From positions 1-36,707 of the forward strand of contig JAFMDF010000062.1 in assembly GCA_017857395.1 (NCBI GenBank): a DNA stretch of 36,707 bases. Reading direction: 5' to 3'. This document shows positions 1-8,116 of this stretch, piece after piece. Under the pieces are notes generated by a model that was not told where the DNA came from, did no database searches, and saw only the letters and a program-made list of their open reading frames with translations. A program made the position numbers and the translations under genes. The stretch is from Bacteroidota bacterium. GTDB lineage: Bacteria > Bacteroidota > Bacteroidia > Chitinophagales > Saprospiraceae. Positions within the stretch are counted from its first letter, which is position 1. Each line of letters begins with the position of its first letter.

Positions 1-31
1 CGCCGCCTAATAAACCTATTTTTAGTTTCAT
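1..31 (-). CDS. 5' end of a truncated gene, possibly purK
   Basis: Reading the minus strand, an ATG at 29-31 opens a frame MKLKIGLLGG that runs off the window edge; the next codon starts with G. A short lysine-rich start followed by a beta strand and a glycine-rich turn is typical of ATP-grasp or Rossmann-like enzymes. It matches the usual N-terminus of PurK, N5-carboxyaminoimidazole ribonucleotide synthetase, which begins like MKIGILGGGQLG. Ten residues cannot decide the family, so no symbol is given. The gene is co-directional with the acyltransferase fusion at 135-3374 and is separated from it by about 100 bp holding a large AT-rich hairpin. Confidence 0.45.
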   Translation of the reverse strand, partial: MKLKIGLLGG

Positions 32-37
32 ACTTAG

Positions 38-120
38 TAATTTTCAATTTTCAATTTTCAATTTTCAATTTAAAACCGAGTTTATCGACTATAATTTGAA
101 AATTGAAAATTGAAAATTAT
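38..120. repeat. AT-rich hairpin of heptamer repeats (TTTTCAA)n
   Basis: Positions 38-61 carry about three tandem copies of the 7-mer TTTTCAA, and positions 97-120 carry the exact reverse complement, giving a perfect 24-bp stem with a 35-nt loop. A fourth unit continues into the loop. It lies between the stop of the acyltransferase fusion (135) and the start codon of the next minus-strand gene (31). It could be a terminator or stabiliser for the upstream transcript, or part of the 5' leader of the next gene. Related short runs of the same word occur at 30631-30646 and 31762-31785. Confidence 0.75.
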
Positions 121-134
121 TAATTGAAAATTGT

Positions 135-3100
135 TTAAACCTGTCCCAATTCCTGCAAATACATCCCTCGAATCCAAGTAATATTTTGGTCTAAGTCTTC
201 TTTTGTCCAGTCAATCGTTGGAATTGGTTTTAATACCTTTACTTCTACCGCAGCAGGTTTAAAAACACTACTACCTTCTGTAATAGAATCAATCGCATTG
301 GTCATAATAATAGGCACAATTGGTACGCCTGCTTCCATCGCTAAATGAAACGCACCTTTTTTGAATTTACCTAAGGTATAACTTTTACTTCTCGTGCCTT
401 CTGGAAAAATAATGATAGAAGTGCCGCTTTTGAGCGCATCTACCGCTGGCTTCATTGCTTCTATTGCCTTTTCTTTATTTTTTCGGTCAATAAAAATAGC
501 GCCACCTGCTTGCATTATTTGTCCTAAAATAGGCATATTTTTTAATTCTTTTTTAGCGATTCCTCTTACATTTTTCCGAATCAATTTTGCTGCAATAAAC
601 ATATCCATCGTACTCTGATGATTCAGGATAAAGACGGCTGGGCGATGAGACCATAAGTTTTCTTCCCCTTTGACCACTAATTCTGTCCCAGCTACTTTCG
701 TCACTAAATCCCCTACGTTAGCAATCATCGTGTTAATTCCTTCATTCCAATTCATGCTCAATGTTCCCGCCGTTACCCCCGAAAGAATAGCAGGAAATAA
801 ACTACCTGCAGCCAAAATCGTCCGTGCAACATTCATCGGCGTCGTTCTTTGTTCATCATCAAAGCGATAAACAGGCCAATCGTTTTCAAAGGCAATGGCG
901 GATAATTTAGTGTCCGGATTCATTGGTCTTGGCTTGCCTACTATCTCCAATAAAGGCAAATCTTCCGCACTATCTGTATAAAAATAACTTTCCGATAATT
1001 TCAAACCAAATTGGTCTACTAATTCCCTCGCAGCATGAGCTTTTCCTGCGCCCCAACAAGCGGGTTCAATAATATTTCCTGTAAATTTTCCTTTCTTGAC
1101 CTCCATTCTTGTACACATCACATGCTTGATATTCAAATCTCTAGCAATCGGATCTACTTGATAAGGCGTTGCTGCCGAAATAATGGCAACCGTATGCCCT
1201 TTAGCCATGTGTGCCGCCACCATTGCTCTAGCTTCTGGATAAATAGAATCCGCTAAATGTTTTAAATAAACTTCCTCCCCTACTTCAATAAATACTTTTT
1301 CGGGTACGCCTTTTACGCCTTTCGCCCCCATCGCTGCCATTGCTGCAAAATTTCTATCGCCTGTAGCATAGACTAAAACACCAGAAAACTGTGCAATAAT
1401 TTCCCGAGTGGTCATTTTCCCGCTTAAAATTCGATTTTGGAAAAATTCTTTAGCAGAGAAATCTTTAATTAAGGTTCGGTCTAAATCAAAAAATGCCCCA
1501 ATATGTGCGCCCGATTCCCCGTCCATAATTTCCTTGGTCAAAGCTGCTGTCTTTGATCCTGGGACAATCTCTCTTTCAATAGGAACAGGTAATAATTGTT
1601 CTTGAGGCTTGGATAAAGTAATTTCCTGAATAATTCGGATACGTCGAGCTACATCATTTAATTTTTCTAGAAAGTCCGTTATCGCTTCCTTTTTAGGGTC
1701 TTCTTCGGTTGGAATTAAATCAAGATTCTTAACCAATCGAATGCCATTGAGGATAAACGGTTTAGAAATAGCTTCTAGGCGTTGTACATTTCCTTGCCAG
1801 TGCATTTCTTCTCCTAAGAAAATACATTTTTCAATAAATATCTTTTCGTTAAATTTTTGAGTAACATCCCATTTTTGCAACGCAAAAAGAACCACTCGAT
1901 AAGCTTCTATATAATTGTGTAAAACAACTGGTGCAATTAATACTTTTTGCTTTTCTAAAAAATTAAAAACTTTAGCGCGAGGGCTGGCAATTCGATTTTC
2001 CCACTGAGGGTCTAAGAAAGCTAAATTTTCTTCAATTTCATCGGTAAAAGTAGCCTTACGAGAATAGAAAAATTCAAATTTAAACAAATCTCTGAGGAAC
2101 ATAATATCTGTCCAAAACGCCGCCTGCCTATCTTCTTTTAAGGTATTAACTTTGACCAAAGCCAATTCAATAAAAGCTTGGTGGTATAAATGATGCACCG
2201 CCATATTGGCATAATAGGTCGCTTGTAGATAATTTTCAGTAACCACCGCATACTTTGCTTGTGGACCTTCTCCTTGTTTTTGTACCAAACCACCTTGCAT
2301 CAATATATTTAAGGCTTTTTGTACAGATTCGCCAATTGGCTTTCCTCTGTCCACCATAGATTCTGGCTTGTTGCTTTCAATGAATTGCATCAAAGCAGCA
2401 ATGTCACTTTCTATCGCTCTTTTAGATAAGGCAAATTTGCTTAGTAGAGAAATACAAATAAAAGAAGCAGTCGTAACAGGAGTTACTTGATTGATGCGAT
2501 GCACCAATTCAAAAGCAAATAAGGAAATACCTTTTTGCTCCGTTTGTTGATGACTTTTGACCAATGGAATTCTAGCCGTATGATTACCACTTGCATCAAT
2601 CGCTTCTCCAAATCGAATAGAAATTTTGCCAAAATTATCTCCCATTTTACGAATATAATCAACAAACCACTGGAGAGACTCTGCCTTCTTTTCCTTCCCA
2701 CGACTTTCCGCAGTCATATCTTTTACATCAGGAATCAAATCATAAACGATAGAAACAGGTACATATTTAACAGTATGTGCGGCTTCTTTTTCCGCTTCCA
2801 TAATATATTTTAAAATCCCCATTTTCGGCCAAACTAATTTACCCGTCCGAGAACGAGTTCCCTCAATCGCCCACATAAAATGCGCTTGTTCATCCACTAG
2901 ATGTGCAATAAAGTGTCTTAAAGTCGCTTTGTAAACGGTATTATCTCGAATATCTCGCCTAATAAAAATAGTGCCTGTATTTCGAGCAAATTGACCAACG
3001 CCAAAAAAAGCCATATTAATACCTGCAAAAATATAAGGCAATGGTAACCCATGTCGGAATAATACTAAAGCTAAGACGAACATATCAATATAGGTCTTAT

Positions 3101-3374
3101 GCGTCATTACAAAGGCTACTGGATGTCGTCTGACCACTTTTGTCAGTGCCTTAATTTCTGTTGGATTGACATCAATGGTTTTATCATAACCTCTAGAAAT
3201 AATATACTGCATCAATTGGACGCCAATTAAGTCGGCAATAGGCTCATGTTTGGTCTTTAATTCTTTTAGATATTCTTTGGCTTGAGCTGTCACTTGTACT
3301 AAACTTACGCCTTGTTGGCGAGCGATTTCGGTTAGCGTCTCTTGAAATTTTGGTCGATTAAGGACTTTATCCAT
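135..3374 (-). CDS. PlsB-like acyltransferase / HAD-IB hydrolase / PlsC-like acyltransferase fusion
   Basis: This 1079-residue protein joins three enzymes of glycerophospholipid metabolism. Residues ~50-300 resemble PlsB/GPAT: HX4D motif HKTYID (92-97), TIFIRR (135-140), EGTRSRTGKL (171-180) and VPVSIVYD (205-212). Residues ~300-600 resemble the PlsB C-terminal helical part. Residues ~622-845 are a HAD-IB (SerB-like) domain with nucleophile motif FFDLDRTL (628-635), a motif II serine in IISAA (731-735) and motif III YTDSAEDLPLL (799-809). Residues ~890-1079 are PlsC-like: HQSTMD (919-924), FIDR (961-964) and FPEGTRS (990-996). Known for the families: PlsB acylates sn-glycerol-3-phosphate, PlsC acylates the lyso-product, and HAD-PlsC fusions occur in actinobacteria. 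Inference: one chain could make phosphatidate and perhaps dephosphorylate an intermediate at the inner membrane. Start is the ATG at 3372-3374. All three active sites look intact. The true acyl acceptors are unknown. Confidence 0.9.
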   Translation of the reverse strand: MDKVLNRPKFQETLTEIARQQGVSLVQVTAQAKEYLKELKTKHEPIADLIGVQLMQYIISRGYDKTIDVNPTEIKALTKVVRRHPVAFVMTHKTYIDMFVLALVLFRHGLPLPYIFAGINMAFFGVGQFARNTGTIFIRRDIRDNTVYKATLRHFIAHLVDEQAHFMWAIEGTRSRTGKLVWPKMGILKYIMEAEKEAAHTVKYVPVSIVYDLIPDVKDMTAESRGKEKKAESLQWFVDYIRKMGDNFGKISIRFGEAIDASGNHTARIPLVKSHQQTEQKGISLFAFELVHRINQVTPVTTASFICISLLSKFALSKRAIESDIAALMQFIESNKPESMVDRGKPIGESVQKALNILMQGGLVQKQGEGPQAKYAVVTENYLQATYYANMAVHHLYHQAFIELALVKVNTLKEDRQAAFWTDIMFLRDLFKFEFFYSRKATFTDEIEENLAFLDPQWENRIASPRAKVFNFLEKQKVLIAPVVLHNYIEAYRVVLFALQKWDVTQKFNEKIFIEKCIFLGEEMHWQGNVQRLEAISKPFILNGIRLVKNLDLIPTEEDPKKEAITDFLEKLNDVARRIRIIQEITLSKPQEQLLPVPIEREIVPGSKTAALTKEIMDGESGAHIGAFFDLDRTLIKDFSAKEFFQNRILSGKMTTREIIAQFSGVLVYATGDRNFAAMAAMGAKGVKGVPEKVFIEVGEEVYLKHLADSIYPEARAMVAAHMAKGHTVAIISAATPYQVDPIARDLNIKHVMCTRMEVKKGKFTGNIIEPACWGAGKAHAARELVDQFGLKLSESYFYTDSAEDLPLLEIVGKPRPMNPDTKLSAIAFENDWPVYRFDDEQRTTPMNVARTILAAGSLFPAILSGVTAGTLSMNWNEGINTMIANVGDLVTKVAGTELVVKGEENLWSHRPAVFILNHQSTMDMFIAAKLIRKNVRGIAKKELKNMPILGQIMQAGGAIFIDRKNKEKAIEAMKPAVDALKSGTSIIIFPEGTRSKSYTLGKFKKGAFHLAMEAGVPIVPIIMTNAIDSITEGSSVFKPAAVEVKVLKPIPTIDWTKEDLDQNITWIRGMYLQELGQV

Positions 3375-3747
3375 CTTTGGGAATGTTGAATGATTTACTT
3401 ATTATTAATTACGATATATGTTGTACTTTGAAATTGAGGATTAAGATACTGATAATTATTGGAAATTTTGAGAAAGTGGAGGATGTAGTTGAAATGACAG
3501 ATTATATTATAAAGATGTTAGCATATTATTACCTTTTTTAATCCATATATTCTCACACTTAAACCAAAAAATGGATAAAGCAAATTATTTTATTTTTTGT
3601 ATTTATTTTTGCTTTTTTTGAGTTCACACAAAAAAGAGGCAAATAACCCTAAAGTCATTTACCTCTTTTTTATATCAATAAATTATGAACAAGAACAAGA
3701 CCTATCTAAAAATACTGTTAATCCTGCATAATCGGGTCATCTTGTAA
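3375..3747. other. Gene-free gap with one terminator
   Basis: AT-rich spacer between the TonB receptor stop and the acyltransferase fusion start, both on the minus strand. It holds the terminator-like hairpin at 3630-3672. I see no ORF, no RNA gene and no clear promoter match for the downstream fusion gene. Confidence 0.6.
3630..3672 (-). terminator. Terminator behind the TonB-dependent receptor gene
   Basis: Stem A6GAGGCAAAT (3630-3644) pairs with ATTTACCTCTTTTTT (3658-3672) with one C-A mismatch and a 13-nt loop, and both outer flanks are A/T runs. On the minus strand it lies 76 bp beyond the receptor stop codon, so it most likely ends that transcript. The flanking runs would let it work in both directions. 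Confidence 0.75.
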
Positions 3748-6339
3748 TTAGAAAGAATATCGAGCAGAAATATTCCAAGTTCTAGTCTTACCAAAAGCAA
3801 CAAAGTTACTCATGTTAACACCATTCCAGTTTTCTGATTCATTAGAGCTAGCCTCAATAGCACTTGTTGCGATTGAAATATATTCCTTACCTAAAGCATT
3901 AAATACATTTGCTCGGAAAGTTAATAATTTACCATTTGCTAAGTTAAAGTTATAACTTAAGCCTAAGTCTAATAAACCGTAAGATGGCAATTCTAATTCA
4001 CCAGCATCCGCATCAATTCTTGAATATAATTTATCAAAGAATAGATAATCCAAATCCAACTTCAAACCATCCATTAATTTAAAATCTGCACCTAAACCAA
4101 TAGTAGATTGTGCTGCACCACCTACTTTAATACCATCGACCTTTAAATCTGGAGCAGAAGAAACTAAGTTTCTTTCATCATCATAAACATCTCTAATTGT
4201 GTTATCAGCATATTCCCAGCTACCTAAAGAAGTAAAACCTTTAAGCGTAATTTTACTATTCAAATTATATTTGAAGTCAACTTCGATACCAGAGTGTAAT
4301 TGATTCAAATTAGTAAAATTAATAAATCCACCATTAGGGAATACTCGACCATCTACTTCTTCATCGTTATCAATTATAGCAGTATTCGTTCTATTTTTCC
4401 AAGAAGTTCTATAAATATTAACGTTCGCTAAGAAGTTTCTATTAGCATATTTCCAACCAGCTTCTAAACCAAAAATCTTTTCATTCTCTGTTACTTCATT
4501 TACTGTGTTAGAGAAATTCAAGTAAATATTATCATGAAAAGGTTGTCTTTGGTAATAACCTGTATTGAAATAAAAACTGTTATTAGCATCCGGAGAGATA
4601 CTAATTCCTGTCTTTAAATTATACCCCATGTTATTTACTTTGTCAGACTTTTCATTTTCTCTAGTTTCATTGAAAATTTCAAATCTTACGTGAGATTGGT
4701 TAGATAATGCACCTTGTGCATAAACAGAAATCTTATCGTTCGTATATTCTACTTGGCCAAAAACACCTCCATAACTGATAGTTTCCTCATTATTATATGC
4801 AATTCTTTCATCTCCTTCCGCAAACTTAGTTAAAGAAGACCATGGACCTGGGCTAAATACAGCACTTACATCTCTAGCAGGGTATCTTGTAGAACCTCTT
4901 TGAGAGTAAGAAGGTGCACCTAATAAATTAGCTACTTGACGGAAGTGATCACCATGGTAAGTTCTTAAATCTGCTCCTAAACTAAGAGAAACATTATCTG
5001 TCAACTCCTTTTGATAGTTTAAAACTGCACCATACCAAGAGTGATTGTTCATAGAAGCTCTTAACACATATTCTTCTGAACCATTATCTTCGATATTAGC
5101 CGCTTGAATAGCATCAAAATCCCATAATCCTTCAGAAGTGAAAAAACGGTTACTTCTGTCACCAATACCACCTGTTCCACCACCACGACCCCATGAGCCA
5201 TATAATACAGTAGAAAATTGAGTTTTTTCGTCAATATTAAATTCCCAGTTTAAGTTAGCAACTGGCTTATGGTAGAAATTTCTTCTTGAAGTGATTAATT
5301 CACCATCTAAATAACCGTAGTTATTATTATACTTGATATTGAAGTTGCCTGCATCATCAAAGTGATTAGAAATTCTCTTTCTAAAGTTTTGGTTGTGCCA
5401 TTGAGGTGCACCAGTCAATAAGAAACTGAATGTATTTCTATCATTTGCTTTATAACCAGCAGAAATGAAATAACTTTGACCTTGACCTTCGTTCCCGTCA
5501 GCCCAGCCATCACCTTGCCAGTGAGAAAATAATACAGAAACACCGAATTTATCATTCATCATTCCAGTATTATAACTAGCCGTAACTTTATTATAATTAT
5601 CATTTCCTAATAAGTAAGAAACAGAGCCACCTTGCTTTTGAGCAGTTGGACGCATAATAATATTAGTCGTACCACCAACAGAAGAAATCGCTAACTTAGA
5701 AGAACCTAATCCTCTTTGTATTTGTACAGCAGTTGCAACATCCGTCATACCAGACCAGTTAGACCAATACATTTTACCATCTTCCATACCGTTGATAGGC
5801 TGTCCGTTTAATAAGAATGCGGTATTTGTTTGGTCAAAACCTCTAGTAAATACCTCAGAATCTCCATAACCACCAGATTGGTTAGCTACATAGATAGAAG
5901 GTGTAGACTTCATTAATTCAGGAAATTCAACGTTTCCGCCTTTTGCCTGAATCTCAGCAGTAGTAATCGTAGATACAGCAACAGGTGTTCTTCTATCTTG
6001 TACGATGTCCATTACACCAGTAACGACCACCTCACCAAGACCAAAAGCATTAACTCCCATAGTCAAGGTTTCAAAAGTGGTAGAGCCATCAAAAGCTAGC
6101 TTCATCGTTTGGTATCCTGTGTAAGAAATCTCAATAGATCCAGAAGTTGCGTCTGTTTCTAAAGAAAAGTTTCCATCAATATCTGTAATTGTTCCAGTAC
6201 TTGTACCTGCTATTAAAACAGATGCGCCGATTAAAGCCTCCTTAGAGTCTTCATCAATGACTGACCCTTTTAGGGTTGTTTGGGCGTAAGATGTTAAGCC
6301 CATTGTGATAGCTAATAGTGTAAAAATTAACTTTTTCAT
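3748..6339 (-). CDS. TonB-dependent outer-membrane receptor with carboxypeptidase-regulatory N-domain
   Basis: An 863-residue outer-membrane receptor. The signal peptide is MKKLIFTLLAITMGLTSYAQ. Residues ~22-95 form a CarboxypepD_reg-like beta-sandwich (LKGSVIDEDSKEALIGASV), ~103-230 the plug (VVVTGVMDIVQDRR, then TRGFDQTNTAFLLNGQPING), and the rest a 22-strand-type barrel ending in aromatic-terminated WNISARYSF, as expected for Bam insertion. Start choice: the open frame extends one codon to a TTG at 6340-6342, but the ATG at 6337-6339 gives the standard signal peptide. There is no SusD-like gene beside it, so this is not a classical SusCD pair. The substrate cannot be read from sequence: siderophore, oligosaccharide or peptide are all possible. 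A promoter-like pair lies far upstream (6767-6798), implying a long leader. Confidence 0.92.
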   Translation of the reverse strand: MKKLIFTLLAITMGLTSYAQTTLKGSVIDEDSKEALIGASVLIAGTSTGTITDIDGNFSLETDATSGSIEISYTGYQTMKLAFDGSTTFETLTMGVNAFGLGEVVVTGVMDIVQDRRTPVAVSTITTAEIQAKGGNVEFPELMKSTPSIYVANQSGGYGDSEVFTRGFDQTNTAFLLNGQPINGMEDGKMYWSNWSGMTDVATAVQIQRGLGSSKLAISSVGGTTNIIMRPTAQKQGGSVSYLLGNDNYNKVTASYNTGMMNDKFGVSVLFSHWQGDGWADGNEGQGQSYFISAGYKANDRNTFSFLLTGAPQWHNQNFRKRISNHFDDAGNFNIKYNNNYGYLDGELITSRRNFYHKPVANLNWEFNIDEKTQFSTVLYGSWGRGGGTGGIGDRSNRFFTSEGLWDFDAIQAANIEDNGSEEYVLRASMNNHSWYGAVLNYQKELTDNVSLSLGADLRTYHGDHFRQVANLLGAPSYSQRGSTRYPARDVSAVFSPGPWSSLTKFAEGDERIAYNNEETISYGGVFGQVEYTNDKISVYAQGALSNQSHVRFEIFNETRENEKSDKVNNMGYNLKTGISISPDANNSFYFNTGYYQRQPFHDNIYLNFSNTVNEVTENEKIFGLEAGWKYANRNFLANVNIYRTSWKNRTNTAIIDNDEEVDGRVFPNGGFINFTNLNQLHSGIEVDFKYNLNSKITLKGFTSLGSWEYADNTIRDVYDDERNLVSSAPDLKVDGIKVGGAAQSTIGLGADFKLMDGLKLDLDYLFFDKLYSRIDADAGELELPSYGLLDLGLSYNFNLANGKLLTFRANVFNALGKEYISIATSAIEASSNESENWNGVNMSNFVAFGKTRTWNISARYSF

Positions 6340-6766
6340 CAAGCAAAATTGTTTTTTAATGTAAAAAAAGTATTGAGTATTTGATTGGGAATTAGTTGGT
6401 TACGACTTAGTGTGATAAAACACTTGGAAGACTAGTTCTTCAATCATATTCTTATAAATCTATTGTCAAACTATTTCAACAACTTATTGTACTTTTCTTA
6501 AAGTATTATAGGGCAAAATTCGATTTACCATATAACTTAAATAAAAAATGAATCTTAATTTATTGTAAAGTCTTTTTAGTACCGTCTTAAAAATCGATTT
6601 AAAGGGATTTAATAACTTATCGGCTGTTCGTAGGAGGCATTCACTACAAAATTGTAGTTGTTTTGATGTAAGTGATATATGTGGATAGGATTAAAATTTG
6701 TTTTAAAACTGGTTTATTTTGTCAATATAAATTTCTTTAAAAAGCAAACAAACTATTTTCATTTTG

Positions 6767-6798
6767 CAAAACTACTGAATTATCTGACTTTTTTGCAA
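6767..6798 (-). promoter_or_regulatory. Candidate promoter for the TonB-dependent receptor
   Basis: On the minus strand the sequence reads TTG, 21 bp, TAGTTTTG, matching the Bacteroidota primary sigma consensus (TTG at -33, TAnnTTTG at -7). Transcription would start near 6760 and leave a leader of about 420 nt before the ATG at 6339. The long leader makes this only a tentative assignment. Confidence 0.3.
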
Positions 6799-7824
6799 TC
6801 CTAATAACATTTTTTATGATAAGTATTTTTTACAAAAAGTAAAGAAAAGGAAGATAAAAAGGAAGAAAAATTACCTAATACAAAATAAAACCAATAATAT
6901 TTTATGAGGCAATTAACCCACCATTTTAAATTCTAAATTCATCTAAATTCCTTACTCTTTTCAAAAGAATCATTTTGCTATTATTTTTCATAAAAAAAGA
7001 AGAAATTATAATTTCAATACAATTTTCTTAAAAAAACACAAAATTATAATTCCTAAATAATATAAAATTTAGTCACATTTATTACAATACGCTCTTAAAA
7101 ATGAAGGTGCTTTAAATCGCAATCTTTACAAAATGTCATATAAAAGTCATTGACTTTTAATCATAGAAACATAGTTTAATTAAACGATACTTCTCAACAA
7201 GGAATAGACAATTCTTCTTTTTACCAGTTTAAAAATAAGGTTACCGCTTTTCTTTGTCACAGCTATCCCTTTTTTTACTAACTTTTATCTTATAATTATT
7301 TCATCTTGCTAAAGCGTAAATTGTTTTAAATAATTTACGACTCAATTACATCCTCAGTTATTACCTATAAATATTAAAAACACCTTTAGCTAACCTAATC
7401 GCTACTTATAAGAGTAGCTTTAGGTCTACAGCTACCAATCAATTATATTAATGATAATTGAATTTAATAAAATCAATATAGGAATTATTAGTAGCATATT
7501 GACTAAACAAGTAGACTAAAAATAATTCCTCCCCATTCAATCTTGTAATTTGTTGTTTTACTTTTATATGACGTCCCAATCTGACCGAGGTTATGTTGGA
7601 GAAGGAGTCCGATAGGATTATCGGCGGGCAAGTTTATACTTAATTAACAGAGTAAGCCATTGTCTTCTAAATTAAATATTCGTTTGAATAACTATCGGAC
7701 TTGCTTCTTTTATTTACATGATGACCCGATTATTTATGCTGGATTACAGGATTGGCATTCGTGTGGTGCTTTACATCTGTTAAGAAAATTAAGCTGCGAG
7801 CGATAAATCCCACTAATGGCTTGA

Positions 7825-7949
7825 TTTATAAATGATTGACAACTAATATTTAAGGTTGCCATGTTGCGTTGTTGCCATGTTTTATCGACAACAAGGCAAC
7901 ACGGTAACATCGCAACAATACAAGTTAACCTGTCAAAGACTTATAAATT
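7825..7949. repeat. Long imperfect palindromic element, MITE-like; copy 1 of a dispersed repeat
   Basis: The outer ends TTTATAAA (7825-7832) and TTATAAAT (7941-7948) are inverted, followed inward by TTGACA/TGTCAA. The core arms 7855-7881 and 7890-7916 match as reverse complements at 22 of 27 positions. Within the left arm the word GTTGCCATGTT occurs twice in direct orientation, separated by GCGTT. The left half (7835-7881) recurs at 23567-23613 with 42 of 47 identical bases. It contains no ORF. It could be a non-autonomous mobile element or a REP-like sequence. Confidence 0.65.
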
Positions 7950-7995
7950 GTACCACTAAGCAGTTCCAATAGTATCGGAAGGTACTACAGTAAAA

Positions 7996-8103
7996 TATCC
8001 GTGGTAATGTTCATCCGTGGTGAAATTTATTCAAGAAATCCGTGTGATAACTACTCGGACTAGAAGTCCAAGCTACGCTACGGTAAAATCATCCGTGGTA
8101 AAA
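7996..8103. repeat. Cluster of four ATCCGTGG repeats
   Basis: Copies of a 12-14 bp word with consensus ATCCGTGGTRAAA lie at 7996-8008, 8011-8026, 8037-8050 (degenerate) and 8089-8103. Related words with TTCGTGG cores occur at 31996-32058 and 35425-35497. They sit between the long palindromic element and the MATE stop codon. Confidence 0.65.
8056..8088 (-). repeat. Hairpin followed by GCTACGGTAA, 3' of the MATE gene
   Basis: GGACT (8057-8061) and AGTCC (8065-8069) form a short hairpin, followed on the plus strand by AAGCTACGCTACGGTAAAAT. The same layout, hairpin then GCTACGGTAA, lies at 25481-25509. Both copies are just beyond the stop codon of a minus-strand transporter gene, so on the coding strand the order is stop, TTACCGTAGC, hairpin. 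Confidence 0.5.
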
Positions 8104-8116
8104 ATGCAGCAACGTT

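Larger units (their letters stand above)
6340..8116. other. 1.8-kb gene-free region, AT-rich, with a repeat island at 7600-8105
   Basis: Stops are dense in all frames and no RNA gene is recognised. The receptor-proximal part (6340-7380) is AT-rich and featureless apart from a small palindrome, CTACAAAATTGTAG, near 6650 and a promoter-like pair at 6767-6798. From 7390 onward palindromes accumulate: ACCTAATCGCTACT/AGTAGCTTTAGGT at about 7394-7424; CCGATA/TATCGG near 7608-7623; two copies of AGTCCGATAG in opposite orientation about 80 bp apart; then the long palindromic element at 7825-7949 and CGTGG repeats up to 8103. It may be a landing site for short mobile repeats or an undetected regulatory RNA region. 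Confidence 0.6.

Noticed and set aside
394-1605. Several plus-strand frames inside the acyltransferase fusion
   Set aside because: All are short antisense shadows of one continuous 1079-residue coding frame with intact motifs.
3748-6339. SusC identity for the TonB receptor
   Set aside because: No SusD-like partner is adjacent, and the protein, at 863 residues, is shorter than typical SusC proteins; a general TonB-dependent receptor is the safer call.
7390-8105. CRISPR array in the repeat-rich region
   Set aside because: Repeats are short, variably spaced, partly inverted and of several families; there are no regular spacers and no cas genes.
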